A program made the translations under genes and the position numbers. DNA of 64,000 nt, from positions 12,181,655 through 12,245,654 of the forward strand of contig NC_068347.1 of assembly GCF_014633365.1 (NCBI RefSeq), in the 5' to 3' direction. The DNA comes from Diospyros lotus. Lineage: Eukaryota; Streptophyta; Magnoliopsida; Ericales; Ebenaceae. Every line of letters starts with the position of its first letter. The stretch's first letter is position 1. Positions 23,142 through 35,173 of the stretch are shown here, one piece after another. Below the pieces are notes generated by a model. The model made no database searches, had not been told where the DNA came from, and was given only the letters and a program-made list of their open reading frames with translations.

Positions 23142-23800
23142 GTTGTGAACTGAAATCTAGAGTATTCAAAAGCTTTCAAGAAGTGCCTTACTGTTTACAT
23201 TCATCAAAAGGAAAAAGAGAGATTGATCTTATTCTTTAACATTCTTTCATCTCTTTGTAAACTCTAGAGAAAAGTTTATAAATCATGTTCATTTTATACC
23301 TTATCTTGTATCCCTTATTCACATTTTTATTGTAATCTTGTAAAGGTTAAGACTGACCATAGTAAAAGTCATTGGTTGTAAAGGTTTGTAACTTAGCCCG
23401 TTTTAAAAGCTACCCAAGTAAGTAGATTGGACAATATCCTTAATAAGGAACTAAGATAGTGGAGTAGGCATAGCCGAACCATTATATATCATGTGTACTG
23501 CATTGTTTCAGTTTGTTTTTACTTTTAAGCTTCAAGTTATTTTTTGTTCAAAAAAGGGTGAAAAAGCTTACTTCACCATCATCTTAAACTAACAAAGTTT
23601 TACAGACAATTTCCAAGGAAGGGTCGGCATTTTTCAGTCATTGTCTGCTGTTGTTAAACTTAGAATCAAACAACCAAGAGCTTGAAAAATGCTTGTTGGT
23701 AGTTCTCAAGGAATGTCGATTGTTTTGCTCTAGGCTTAACAAGGTCGACATTTTATAAACATCAAGTCAATAGTTTTTTAACTTTAAAATAGCCCATAAG
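23142..23800 (+). repeat. Copia-like LTR remnant, right part
   Basis: Continues 20622. It contains phrases common at the 3' part of SIRE/Maximus-type copia LTRs: GTAAAGGTTTGTAACTTAGC, then GGAGTAGGCATAGCCGAACC. No open reading frame of note. Confidence 0.4.
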
Positions 23801-25654
23801 ATGATATATGTATTAGTCGACAGTTTACATGGAGAAGTCAATAGTTTTTGTCTTCATTATTTAACAAAAGTGTATGATTTTTGAAAAACAATTTAGACAT
23901 GATTCATACACATATTCATTCGAGTTCAAGAAAATATTTCTTAAATGATAAAGTGATATTTTTCAAGATAAAATATTTACCAATGAGGGTTTTATATGGT
24001 TTGAAAAGATACTTAGAAAAATTAGCATCCTTAGGCCATGAACTCTTCACTTAGAAATTTCAAGGATATACAAAATGTTTCATTTTCAAATTCTAAAATC
24101 ATAACATTTTTCATCATCAAAATCAAATTAAAAGCATAACAACAATCTCTCTTAAACATCTTCATTACAGCCTTCGTCGTTCCCCCTTCTCGCATGGTTT
24201 CTTGGTGCTCGGTGTCGCCATCAATTCACAACTTCAATTACTTGGTGTCGCTATCGATTCACAAACACAAACTAACAACTGAGCCACCATCAATTCCCAA
24301 ACACAAATTGACATTTTTGTGCTCACCTACTTGGTGTCGTTGTTTCTGTGTAACACAAATTGATTCATAGCTCAAATTGCTTGGTGCCGCCATCAATTTA
24401 GCTTAAAGGGGTATATAGCTTCGCCTATTTTTTCTTTTGCAATTTCTTTGTTTGTTTCTTCTTTTGCAAAATCTTGTTCTAATTCAGTGATTCCTGTTCA
24501 CCACAACTTCATCTATTTCTTCTTCGTTTGTCTTCATTAATTTGATTATTGTTGGTTTCTTTAATTTGAAATTGAAATTATTGTTAATTTCTTTAAAGAA
24601 TTGAATGTTTGTTGGAGCTTTTATTATAATTATTGCTTGTAATGTGGAAGTTCACCAAAGATTCAAAGAAATTGATAGCTTGAAGCAGAACCAAAAGCGG
24701 TTCGAAGATTCAAAGATGTGATGGTGTCGTTCTTTTGGTTTGTCGATGATTCAAGAACAGGAAAAGATTGACGGCGGCACCGATGCCGATGCCATTCTCT
24801 GTTACTTCTCCTTCGTTAGCTTGAAGCAATTGCTTATCCTTTTTTAGCTTGAAGCGATTTGATCACCTTGAATTGATTTTTGCATTTGTAGCAAAGCAAA
24901 TTGAAAGCGATTTGAATCACTTTGAAGCAGAAAAGCAGGGGTTTTATTCAGTTTCTCGGGCGTGGCTATTGGACTTCTGCCGACCAATTTTTGCTTCCAA
25001 TCGTTGAAGGCACGCGTGTGTATTGCACATGCTTAAAAGGTGTGTAAATGTATTGATTTTGTAAGTTGGACTTGGGGGTACATTTGAAACTTCGAAGAGT
25101 TTAGGATTTCACAAATATATATATATATATATATTGGTTCTTCCTACCCGTATACCTAAGTCATGAGCAGGGATGTAAATATGCATAAAATTAACTTTTG
25201 TTTATGTATTTCTTTCAATAAACTTTTAAATAAATCTTATATTTATATTCTTCAATTGCAAATTTTTATAATTATTTTACTTTTAAATAAAATATAATTA
25301 AACCTTACGAATTCAACCTTAGATGAATCATTTCTAAGTACAATTGTCTCTAGGAATATTTCAAAAATTACGTATTAATTTTTGAAATATATTATATTCT
25401 AAGACAATAATTTCTTTTTTTATTATAATAAAATCACTGCAAACAATAAACACACAATTGCTCATGTCATGTTTTGTGGGTTCTTAACTTTGGTTTTATT
25501 ATTATTTTTTGTCATTCTAAGTAAATTAAGCAAGTCATTCATTACAACATCTACGTCGTGAAGAAAAGCACATATACATATATATATTTATATATATATG
25601 TATATAAAGGGTCCCAATTGTGGGGGCAAGTCTGCAACAATTGTATGGGCAACC
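23801..25654. other. Unassigned intergenic DNA
   Basis: No coding sequence seen. 24190-24420 holds four loose copies of TTGGTGTCGCCATCAATTC-like text. An (AT)n run lies at 25111-25134, another AT-rich palindromic stretch at 25570-25610. The last ~50 bases are the 3' side of the host gene. Confidence 0.6.
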
Positions 25655-27234
25655 CTACAACAAATCCCTCAGTGTAATTCTCCCATCCTTGACTTTCTGG
25701 TCCTGGAGGCAGAGAAACTACACATGTTAGTTTGACGAGGAAAGAAAAAATAAAGATTTTTTAAGAAACAAGAAAAGATTATATATATTATTTAAGAGTA
25801 AGAAAAGATTATTATATTATTTATATCGTGTCTTTAGTCATGAGTATACGCTAGTGTATATATATATATTAGAATTTGAAAACTAAAACGTTGGAGCCAG
25901 TTAAGGAGCTCATGGGACCCTACTGAAACTGCCGACGGACCAATCAAATCTCTCCATTATATCACGCAGCTGAAGTGATGTAAGCAAATGAAAACTCCAA
26001 CGGCTAAAACTGTACACCACCGCTCCCCATAATCTTGAGTACCCGAAAAGTGTAAGACACAAATTACATTTTTTTTTTTTTGTTAACGAAAACTAATACG
26101 ATATATGTTAATATAAATATAAAAATTATTTATATTTTGAGTTTTTGTTAATTTTAATATAAATAATTTTTAGGTTTATGTCAATGTATATTATGTTAAT
26201 TTTTGTTAATAAAATTTGATAAACATTTAAAAAAACTAAATTATAATGAAGGGGATCTTGATTGGCGCTGGATTGGTAAATAAATAGATTTCTATACCAA
26301 AATCATCATATTATTAAAAAATTAAAAATGTTATCTAAAGGTTTAAGTTTGATATTATTATTGATATTTTTATGATTATTATTATCAAAATATAATAATA
26401 AATTTTTAATGTGAAAGATGTGAAGAACTCTATTGGTGACGAGTGGCACCCACTATTGCACTCCAACTCTTATATGAAAAATCATATCGATATTATTATT
26501 ATTAAAATATAATAATAAATTTTTAATATAAAAAATACGTGTAATTTTGTTGGTGATAGATAATACTTGCAATTGTATCTAAAAATTTATTATTGTATTT
26601 TAATAACAATAATATTAATATAATTTATGACAAAATATAAATATAAAATTTAAGTATATAAATAATATTTAAAAAAATCACAAAAAGAGTAGAAAAACAA
26701 AATCGCTAATTGAAGGAAAAACAAAACCAAGAAATAGTTTGTTTGTTTCCGTACCTGATGAGCAATTTGTTTGGGAGCAGAGTACCGAAGTGGCGTGCCA
26801 GTCTCGTCGTACAGGATAAGGCCACTGAACCTCGGCAGCTCGCATTTCTCGCCCATCAGTATCGGCCTTTGCCACACCGGGGACGCCGAATTGTGGCTCT
26901 GCCACCCCACCTCCGCCTCCATTCCACCGAGCAGCAGCCGCCGCGGCTCCTCTTTCCCGTACCTACTCGCCTTGCTCCACCGCACCGACCTCACCAGCGC
27001 CGCCATCACCGAGCCGCAGCCTGGCCGTGGCCGATCGGACGTCGGAACCACGCCTACACGCAACTCCTGATCTCCGATTGGCTCTTGATCGACAAGTTGC
27101 CTCCGGCGGGCTCTCCTCTTCAAGGCTGTGGCGGCGCAAAATCCGACCACCAGAAATGCTGTGCAAGCGAGTACAATGACTGCTTCTTGAGTCGTCACCT
27201 TCCATTTGTCTTCCAAATTCCACAGAGCATCCAT
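25655..27234 (-). CDS. Probable host gene: small plant protein with one N-terminal membrane segment, two exons
   Basis: The only host-like gene here. Exon 1 is 27234-26755 (160 codons, starts MDALWNLEDKWK). It ends CATCAG|GTACGG, a good splice donor. I place exon 2 at 25702-25655 after CTGCCTCCAG: it adds 15 residues ending ITLRDLL and TAG. The junction is phase 0 and the intron (26754-25703) is 1052 bases and AT-rich. The product is ~175 aa: a hydrophobic segment at residues ~19-38, a basic RRARRR stretch after it, then VWQRPILMGEKCELPRFSGL near the C-terminus. I believe a plant-specific protein family shares this WQRPILMGEKC block but cannot name it. Codon use is GC-richer than the surroundings and there are no internal stops. 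Reading through the donor gives a 194-aa form with a hydrophobic tail, which I judge artefactual. Confidence 0.72.
25703..26754 (-). other. Intron of the host gene, with short AT-rich repeats
   Basis: Very AT-rich. A ~90-base segment around ATAATAATAAATTTTTAAT is present at ~26385-26430 and again at ~26500-26560. An inverted copy lies at ~26580-26620, so it may hold a small decayed MITE. Confidence 0.5.
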
Positions 27235-27246
27235 TGATTTAGATTG

Positions 27247-27281
<35 letters not shown>

Positions 27282-27330
27282 TGGTGAAGAAGAGAATGTT
27301 GTGCTATATGGTTATATTTGGAAATAATTA
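27235..27330 (-). promoter_or_regulatory. Leader and core promoter of the host gene
   Basis: On the minus strand a (CT)n tract (27251-27279) sits just before the ATG at 27234, common in plant 5' leaders. TATA-like text (AAATATAACCATATAGC) lies at 27304-27320. No experiment supports the exact start site. Confidence 0.45.
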
Positions 27331-27484
27331 AGCAGATAGAGTAAATAGACGACGTTGCAGCAGAGATTGTAATGCCGGCCGGTAAGCTTCATGTGAGTGT
27401 CTGATCTCTTCTGCAGTGTGTGTCGGTGGAGCGAAATGGAACCCTAGGTGGTGGTAACAGCGGCAATTACTCACCGATGGCGAT
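27331..27484. other. Spacer between host gene and duplicated block
   Basis: GC-richer than its surroundings (contains GCCGGCCGG). It is not part of the duplication, which begins at 27485. No gene recognised. Confidence 0.5.
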
Positions 27485-28649
27485 GGACCTGATCAATTAA
27501 TGAAGCAAAGGCACGTTAATAAGAAAGCTACATGCTGTCTTTCATTGTATATATTTTTCTGGTGATTATTGTCTTTTTATTATTCATCTTTTAATATGAT
27601 TATTATATATAAATGAATTATATTATTTTAGAATTAGAGAACATTACTATAGATGTCATGTAAATAAATTAACACGGTTTGTATCGTTAGTCAATTTCAT
27701 GATATAGTAGTAATGGTGCTTGAAATTAAATTGATAAGGAGATTTCTGATATTGGAAACCTCAAGTTGCAGGTTTGAGAGTTGACCTAGATGCTTAGAGC
27801 TAGGGTTCATTCAACAACAACAAAATCAACAACATTAATTAGTTCCTTGGTTCACAACTCCTAACGGCAAGACTAAGAGCAAGAACAAGAGCGATTTGTG
27901 CGTAGGGAGTTCGCGAAAAAGTCTAGAGGGACCTCCCAAGAATGAGAAGCAAAAGTCCAAGCTTAAGGCCTCCTCCTCCTCGGCTCACCACCATTTCTAA
28001 TATGATCAGGTCAAGCAATAGTGGAGACTATGAGCATCTCCAACATCGCACACCAAATTCATACAGCGCCAAATTGATGTCCAACAGTATTTTGTTTTAC
28101 ACCAAATTAACGTGCTAATACCAAATTAGTATAAAGAGAATCTTTAAAGAATATTTTATAAATAAATATTAATTAATTAATTTATTTAACTTAGCATAAT
28201 GTAATTAAAAATAATTATGCACATTTTATAAAAAAATTAAAAATTACTCTCATAATTTTTTAAATGTTTTACAAAATATGTTATTCTAATTAATTTTCTT
28301 ACTATTTTTTTAATTAATTATTTTTACCTAACTTTTATCAAACTAATTGTTTATCCACCTAATTATTTATCCATCTCATTTTTTCAACTAATATTTTAAA
28401 TCAAACAAACTATTTTTTCCATAAACATTTTTCTAACTTAATATTTCAACTAATTTTCTCATCTTCTTTTATTCACATATATTTTTTTCTCACTTATTTC
28501 ACAACTAACTTTGCTACATAACACTACCTAACTTTTATCCAATATATGATAACCTATCTTTCATTAAGTTTTTTTTTTTTTTTTCTATTATAAAAGATAA
28601 CACACTACCATCTATTTCATCATCAACCTTCCACAAAAGTGAAAAGAAT

Positions 28650-29280
28650 CCATTTGACATTTATCTTCCAAATGAATTTAACACACAAACTCCAGATCGT
28701 CGAAAGAGAAATGAAGGCAAAGAAGCGTCACATTCAAATTCTAGAGCATCACAGTTTGAAGGAGAATATTCATTTTGTTTTGATTTAAATGTAGATTTCG
28801 AAAGTCAAGAGAAAAATAATGATATTAATGACAAAAATGATTTAATTGAGCAACCTATTGGAAGGAAGAAAGAAAAAAAAAAAAAAAAAACAAGGTGACG
28901 AGATGATGCAATTTTTTTGGATCTGTGAAACAAGAAAATCAACAAATTACAAATATGTTTAAAGAAAGCCATACACGTAAGAAACGCAAGCTCTAATACA
29001 AAGGAATTGTGAAATCCAATTGTTACGAGCTCAAAATGAGGTAAAAAAAAAATAGAGTTGTGAGAACGACGTGAAGAGAATAAATTTTTATAGAGGGATA
29101 CGGATTCCATAAAATATCCAATGGTACGTGATGTTATTCAAAGTGAACAAATGAGAATTTGTGAAAAAATGGCTCGTAAGCAACAATTTTGAGGAAATGG
29201 ATCATCAAATTCATTTGGCCAGTATTTTGGTGGTTATGGAGGAAATGGGGATGACCTTTCAAATTTTTAAATGGTAGTTT
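28650..29280 (+). pseudogene. Decayed gene resembling NAM-associated / PIF-Harbinger ORF1 proteins
   Basis: One frame gives EASHSNSRASQFEG, FCFDLNVDFESQEK, then IEQPIGRKKEK, followed by a helical stretch (DEMMQFF). The sequence S-x-F-D-L-N plus 'RPxGRKxxK' plus a coiled coil is typical of plant Myb/NAM-associated proteins often carried by PIF/Harbinger transposons. The frame breaks after ~28890 and many stops follow. An A-run at 28871-28890 marks a slippage site. The copy at 47820-48330 is equally broken. Confidence 0.5.
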
Positions 29281-29300
29281 AGAATTAAGAATAGAAAGCA

Positions 29301-30162
29301 TGTAATACTCGAAAATTTTGTAAACAAGTGTTTTGATAGGAATACGAATTTTTATAGAAGATTGATATCAAAATACTCTAAATAGGTGATCGAATCTACT
29401 GTAGAGATTTCTCTGGAGCTTAGATATTTAAGGAAAATGTTAGGTGGTTAACGAGCGTCCCGAGATAAGATTTATGGCATAGAAAAAAGTTAGATCAGAG
29501 ACGATTTTTGGTACAACTATGAGTCGTCCTGAAAAATCGAATGATCGTAAGTGACTTCTAAAAAATCAAGGGAACCCTAAAAGGGCTCTGGTTTTATGTC
29601 AAGATCAACCTTGAAGTGGTATTGAGATAAACAAAGGTCCTGTGAAGATACTGGGACAAAAATGTACTTACCGAGTAACTTGGAGTTATCAATCTTGGAT
29701 TTTGAGTATCTCGATGATTATTAATTCAATATTTGAGAATTGCGCAAAGTCTAAAATGGGATTATGAAGTTAATTGATATTTATTATGAAGGTATGGTCT
29801 TGGTTAATTATGAGGAGCAATGAGGTGAGGTGTTAGAAATGGGAAAAAATGAGTTAGTAAAACTAATAATGGTATAAATTAATTAAAGGTATGATGAGGT
29901 ATGAGGAGATATGGTGAGATATATGGTGAGGTGAGGTGAGGTATGGTGAGATAAAGTAAGTAAGTAAAAGTCATGATCGTGGATTTTCAAAGTCATTCCA
30001 TTCTAACTTTAGATCACTTTGGAGTCCAAGCCTATAAATAGGACCATGGGGTTGTTTAAACAATTCCAAGTGAGTTTGAAGGATTAAGGGAATCCAAGTG
30101 TGTTTCAGAAGTATTAAATAATTTAATTTAAATAAAAACTTACATTAAACATCATTGGAAGA
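29301..30162 (+). repeat. Truncated Tekay-like LTR, copy 1
   Basis: Begins TGTAATACTCG and aligns with the first part of the solo LTR at 20623 (shared AAGTGTTTTG, GTTGATATCA-like and GACCGAATC-like text). About 860 bases in, it ends abruptly at a join to the palindrome-array fragment. The same join is seen in copy 2 at 49190, so it predates the duplication. Small ORFs here are not genes. Confidence 0.75.
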
Positions 30163-30836
30163 TGTTGACGTACGAGAACCATCAACCGAAGTTCAAGAAC
30201 CCACAATGCGATAACAGGTGTCAAAGAGTCAGGAACAGAAGCAAAAGAACAAACAAGAAGCACACAGGATTTTTACGTGGTTCGGCCCGAATGATGCCTA
30301 GTCCACGGCTGTTCTCTGGTTATTCTTGCAGAGTCACAGTATGTAATTCAGTCATCCATCCTTTTACAGTGGCGTATCCTTCTCTATAAATAGAGTTGTG
30401 TTGTTTACAATTCGAATAAGTTCTAAGTATGGAATGAGTCTATTCCGTTGATGGCGTTTTTCTTATCGGCTTCGGAATATCAGGGATAGGTTCCTTGTCT
30501 TCAGGGATTTGAATTACTTCTGATATGCAGGTATATATCGCTTCCGATTATCTCGCGGTCTTCTAGCTGTTCTAATCTTCGGCGCGTCTTTCGGCGAAGC
30601 TGAAGTCGTGATGTTGTAATGCTGGGATGTTGTTTTGAGCAAGCTCGCTTAGGGCGAGCTCGCTGTTTTCAAGCGACCTGACTTTTTACCGTGACTCTTC
30701 ATTGGTAGTTTTTGATCTCTGGGCCTGGCAGGCCTCTAAGGAATTCCGGCCGGCCTATTGGGCCTTGGGTATTTTGGGTTCGCCCTGCGGGACCTGGTCC
30801 AGCCTGTTAGCTGATTCTCGGAGATCGCCCATAACA
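30163..30836 (-). repeat. 3' LTR of Tat-B
   Basis: On the sense (minus) strand it begins TGTTATGGGCGATC and ends CGTACGTCAACA. A near-palindromic TATAAATA / TATTTATA lies at 30385-30392, about 222 bases from the LTR end; the sense TATA of the LTR at 63296-63912 has the same position. Contains GGGCGAGCTCGCT. Confidence 0.93.
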
Positions 30837-30852
30837 TAAGCCCCCCAGCTCT
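30837..30852 (-). other. Polypurine tract of Tat-B
   Basis: On the minus strand AGAGCTGGGGGGCTTA immediately precedes the 3' LTR. Confidence 0.75.
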
Positions 30853-31106
30853 TAGTGCGATCTGCGGACTGAGAGTTGTTTTAGTTGCCGCGACCTGTTT
30901 ATTCGCGTTTCGGACTATCTCCCGTCCCTTTCTCGAGAAACATTTCGAATGGCACGTCTTGTCCTTACCGCTTTTAATGTGCGCACTTTCCCATTACTGC
31001 GCGTGATTATGCCTGTGGGCCCTACGAGATATTGTGCGGCCGATTTACTTGGGGCATGCCATGAGCCGTTTTCTAATCCGACGGCCGAGATCTTTCGAGT
31101 AAAAGG

Positions 31107-31114
31107 TATAAATA
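31107..31114 (+). promoter_or_regulatory. TATA box for the antisense gene of Tat-B
   Basis: AAAGGTATAAATAACAGG on the + strand. About 30 bases on, a pyrimidine-rich stretch (TTCCTTCTTCCCTC) suits a transcription start near 31140. The preceding 30853-31106 is GC-rich with no gene. Confidence 0.7.
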
Positions 31115-31139
31115 ACAGGTAGAGGCTTCCTTCTTCCCT

Positions 31140-31605
31140 CTTCGCTTGTCATTTCGAATTTTTGCTTGTGCAATGGCTTTTTCTTCCGTCTTCGCGCTCA
31201 GCATCGATTACGATCACCTTCTTGGTTTTTGGGTGCCTTTGTTGCCGTTCCCGACTCCGGCACCACTCGCCTGCTGTTTTTTCGGTAAGTTCCAACTCTT
31301 TTAATTTGCCTTTTGGTTAGCTGCACTTCAGCCTTACTCGCGTACTGCCTTCTTCGTGATGGCTGTCTTTTCCCAGTTTTGGAGCGTCGTTTGCCCCTTT
31401 TTGGCTCGCGGCTGTAGAAGCGAGCTCGTCTCGGGTTTAGATATCTTCCAGGCTGGAATGTCCAGCCTTCCCCCCCTTTACTTTAGGAAGTGTCCTTGTT
31501 TCGCGGATCTTGCGCGACCTGATTGAATGGGGGAGTCCTTAGGGTTTTTTTCTATCTCGCGAGTACTAGTCGGCTTTTTGCGACCTGACTCTAATTTTGT
31601 CGTAG
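31140..31605 (+). other. First, probably non-coding, exon and intron 1 of the antisense gene
   Basis: A possible leader exon runs to a donor at 31284|31285 (TTCG|GTAAGT). Intron 1 is 31285-31605 and ends TTGTCGTAG. An ATG at 31174 opens a short frame (MAFSSVFALSI) that is not in frame with exon 2, so I treat this exon as leader. Confidence 0.5.
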
Positions 31606-33952
31606 ATGTCCCTCTCAAGTCACAGGCGCCGCGACTACAAGATAGGAGACATGGACGCTCCGACTTCTTCGGAACCATGCGAAGGGTGGGAAGAGATTCT
31701 TCAAGAGCTCTCCTCTCGGCGAGATGGGGGCGCTCAGGAACTCGCTTCGTCTATCTCTGCTGCTTCGTCTCAGTGGTCTGAGGATGTCCAAAGCGCCCGT
31801 GAGGTGTTCGAGCATCATCCTTTAAACGTGACCTTCAACGAGCTCAATTCATGGGTTAGGGAGTATAGCTTCCCTTCGAGCTTTAGTGCCATGGTTCCTT
31901 CTCCTGAGGATCATGCTGCCAACCCCCCTAAATGGTTCATTGCTCTGAGCCTTCAACATCTAGAATCTGGTTTTAGGTTTCCAGTCCCTCCTTACTTGAT
32001 AGCCCTCCTGAACGACCTGAGACTTTCACCTTTCCAGCTCACCCCAAACTCCTACACCTAACTTTCTTCATTAGCTCTCCTTTTTAAGAGGGCAGGCCTT
32101 GAGCCTCCATCCCCTAGGATCATTAGGTTCCTCTTCTCTTTCAAGGGTTTAGGTAGCGGGCTGTACTATCTCACAGCTCATAGGTCCAAATATAAAGATC
32201 TCCTGCCAAAAGGTAAGGCAAAGGGGAAGTCCAACGTAGGGGCGTATAAGGCACGGTGGTTTTTTGCCTCTTGCATTTCTCTTCACGAGCTCATGAGCTA
32301 CGGCTTCGTTCAATGTCCCAGTAAGCGAGCTCATATCCTTGTCTTTCATGCTTTTCCCTTATTCTTTTGACTAACTGCTTCCTTTTTCAGATACCTCTGG
32401 TGAAAAGCCCAACTTGACCAGGGACGAGGTTGAGCTGCTCGAGAGTGTTGTGGCTCTGAAGACGGACGCCGACGATATCGAGCCTTCTGACGACCTGTTT
32501 CACAAGTTTGGGCTCGCCCCCTCCCTTAACGTAAAGGAGATAGACAAGAAGAGGATAGGGGTCCGGGGGAGGAAGGACGTTAAGTCCGCCCTTGAACAGA
32601 TTGACTTGGGTGCGAGCTCGGACGAAGGTGATCGAGAAGAACAGGCCGGTCCATCGATGCCGAAGACGATAAAACTGAATTACGCCCCGCGTGGCAAGCC
32701 GGCGGCGACCTCTGCTGCAACTCCTTCAGCTCCGACCTCGCAGGCTCAGGTGGATGCGCCGGGGTTTGAAGGGTCCATAGTACCTGCGGCAGATCTTCTA
32801 GTGATTCCATCTGCTCTACCCGCCCCAAAGACAGTCACGACCCACGACCCCGAGGTGGTTGTGGCCATACCTGCTCGTGGGAAGGCTTGGGCCGAAGGTC
32901 GAACTGCCTCAGCTTCTGGGAGCAAGAGGAAGGCTCCATCGACTTCGTCTCCTACTACAAGGAGCTAAGCCGAGAAGAAGAAAAAGGCTGCCGCTCCTCC
33001 GGACTCTGCGGCCCAAGAGGTTTCTGCAGGGGGAGTATACTTCGACCTCCTTTCGGACAACCTGAACCGAGTCCTCGAGAATTCTGCCCAGGCCCTAGAG
33101 AGGGAGAGTGTTACAGGAGAAAGACTCCCACTCTTTTCTGCTCATCACGGCCTCTTGGTAAGCTTTCCTTGTTTTTCATATCTTCACCTTTCCTTTTGTT
33201 TACAAGTTTACACGTTTTGTTTTGCCTTTCAGTCTGTCCTCAGCTGCGTCAAACAAGCGGATGAGCTCTCGGTCCTCCTAAAGGAGAAGGAGAGGCTTGC
33301 GACTCTCACGAAGGACCTCAAGGAGGATAAGAAAAAGTTGCAAGATAGCCTCTCCTATCTGACGGATGAGACCCGGAAGATGCGGAGTCGCCAGGAGGGG
33401 CTCGAAGACCGTGTCCGGGTGGCCGAGGAGGCTAAGAGGGAAGTTGAGGACGAGCTCTTTAAAGAGAAATCCATGTATACCGAGGCCTTTTCCAGTTATA
33501 ACGTGAAGCTTAAGAAAGCTTCGAAGGAGCTGGAGGAAAGTAGGAAGGCACAGAGGTCGGCCGAGGAGTGAGCTGAAGCTGTTGCTCGCGAGCTGGAAAA
33601 GTTCAAGGAGGAGCTTGTGCGGAAAGAAATCGAGGTTGGGGCTCGGGTGATTCGAGAGCGCGAAGAGGCTGCCTTAGAAAATTCAATCGAGTTTCTGTAT
33701 ACTTTGTGGACAGTTCACCCCGAGCTGGACGTCTCTTTCTTTGGTGATGATGCCGTGGAAAAGTTCGCAAGGTATGCAGCTGAGGCAGCTGAAGGAGAGG
33801 CTGCTGGGACTTCCACTCAGCCTGATCAGACCGAGGTAGCTGAAGGAGAGGTTGTTGGGACTTCCACTCAGCCTGATCAGACCGAAGCTACCCCTCTTAC
33901 TCAAGATGCTGCCGGCCTTCCTCATGAAACCGTGGCTCCCCCCTCTAGCTAG
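31606..33952 (+). pseudogene. Antisense spliced gene of Tat-B (gypsy-type transposon domain plus coiled coil)
   Basis: Three coding exons with canonical GT..AG introns: 31606-32320, 32391-33157 and 33233-33952 (introns of 70 and 75 bases). Their lengths sum to 2202, an exact multiple of three, giving 733 codons plus a stop. The N-terminal domain has NELNSWVREYSFPSSF, RFPVPPYLIALLNDLRLSPF, SGLYYLTAHRSKYKDL and KARWFFASC, resembling PF04195-like plant proteins. Exon 3 adds a basic, Pro/Ala-rich linker (GSKRKAPSTSSPTT). Exon 4 is a long coiled coil (33250-33680), then two ~20-residue repeats around GTSTQPDQTE. Three in-frame stops (32059, 32966, 33569) break it; there is no frameshift. Function unknown. 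The gene is convergent with gag-pol. Confidence 0.82.
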
Positions 33953-35139
33953 GGTTTCTCTCCCCCCCCCCCCTTTTTTGTATGACATTTATGTATCAAT
34001 GAAACCCCAATGCTTTTGTATCTCTTTGGATTTTTTCTTCGAGCTCAGATTTGGTCGAGCTTTTGGGTCTTGGTAGCTCAAGTCTCGGCGGGTCGGGCTT
34101 CAGGGTGCAACTTTAGAGAACGAGTAGAGATGCTAGGTCGTGTCGGAGCGGGCTTTGAATTGGCTTTGGGTTGTTTCGAAATTTCCACACTGCGAGCTCG
34201 TTATCGGCTGTTCGAAGACCTGTCAAGAAGCTTGTACCTCGCAACACTTCGGATATTGGCCTAGCTTAACGCTCAACCTTGCATCCCCTTACCTCGCATC
34301 CACCAGCTCGCAGTTCATCAGGCGATCTGGGAGCTAAGGTTTAATTCGCCGGCGATCTATCCTTTGCTTTACGAAGTTGGACCATCGTCTTGGGACTCGC
34401 CATATCATTGGGAACAACTTTTGGACTCCGGAAATAGTCAGTGGACCCGGGAACGAGGGCTACCATTACGGCCTCGCTTTTCATGATTTTGACCATGCGT
34501 CCCCCTTTGTTCCAGGACGAGGCTTATAAATACCCCATTTGTTTTCAAGCTATCAAGGCATGTTTGTTCTGGGTTGCTTAGTGGAATGTTATTGCAGGCG
34601 TGAGGCTGCTCGTTGTACTCTGATATTTCAGCTGCGGCCAAGCGGTCCAACAATCTTCTTCTTTCTTTTCTGTCGAATGTGGGACGAAGAAGATTGTCGG
34701 CCGCTCGGTCAAAGCTGAAGATTGTTGGATCACGCGGCTAAAGCTTGAAGACTGCCGGGCCTCTTGGGATCCGGCAAACTGTGTCTTTTTCTTGCTTTCG
34801 GGGGAGGCCAAAGATCATTGTGGATTCTGGTTATCCTCTAGTTTGTTTAAGCTTCATTCCTTCATGTTGTAGTTCGGTAGAAAATTCTTGTATCAGATAC
34901 CTTCTTGTAATAAAACGATGTTCGCTTTGAATTAATCCTGTGATCTTAAAGAGTTTCTCAGAACGATTGTTCTTTAATAATAAATCTTTGATTGTAGGTC
35001 CCAAGTTGCTTGTCTCGAAAGCTTTTCCTAGTTGAGTAGTAGGTCTTAAATAAACTTTAGTTGCTTTAATCAGTTCGTCGAGGGGATAAATGATCTGCTG
35101 TTGAAATAACTTATGAAACCAAAACAAGCTGTTGCAAAC

Positions 35140-35173
<34 letters not shown>

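Larger units (their letters stand above)
27485..30162 (+). repeat. Duplicated block, copy 1 (continues at 42075-42701)
   Basis: From GGACCTGATCAATTAATGA onward this matches 45476-49195 over its length with substitutions and indels. It carries a decayed coding segment (28650-29280) and an LTR fragment (from 29301). It keeps the empty site of the CACTA element inserted in copy 2 (ATCTTTAAAGAAT, around 28140-28152). It is split by Tat-B at 30163 and its right end resumes after 42074. Confidence 0.88.

Noticed and set aside
26710..27237. 175-aa ORF on the + strand over the host gene
   Set aside because: The minus-strand frame has an ATG near the start of a typical CT-rich leader, a membrane segment and a fitting splice donor. 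The plus ORF is its shadow in GC-rich coding DNA.
31527..31781. 84-aa ORF overlapping the antisense gene in another frame
   Set aside because: It is a shadow of exon 2 of the antisense gene; the main frame closes across the splice sites and this one does not.
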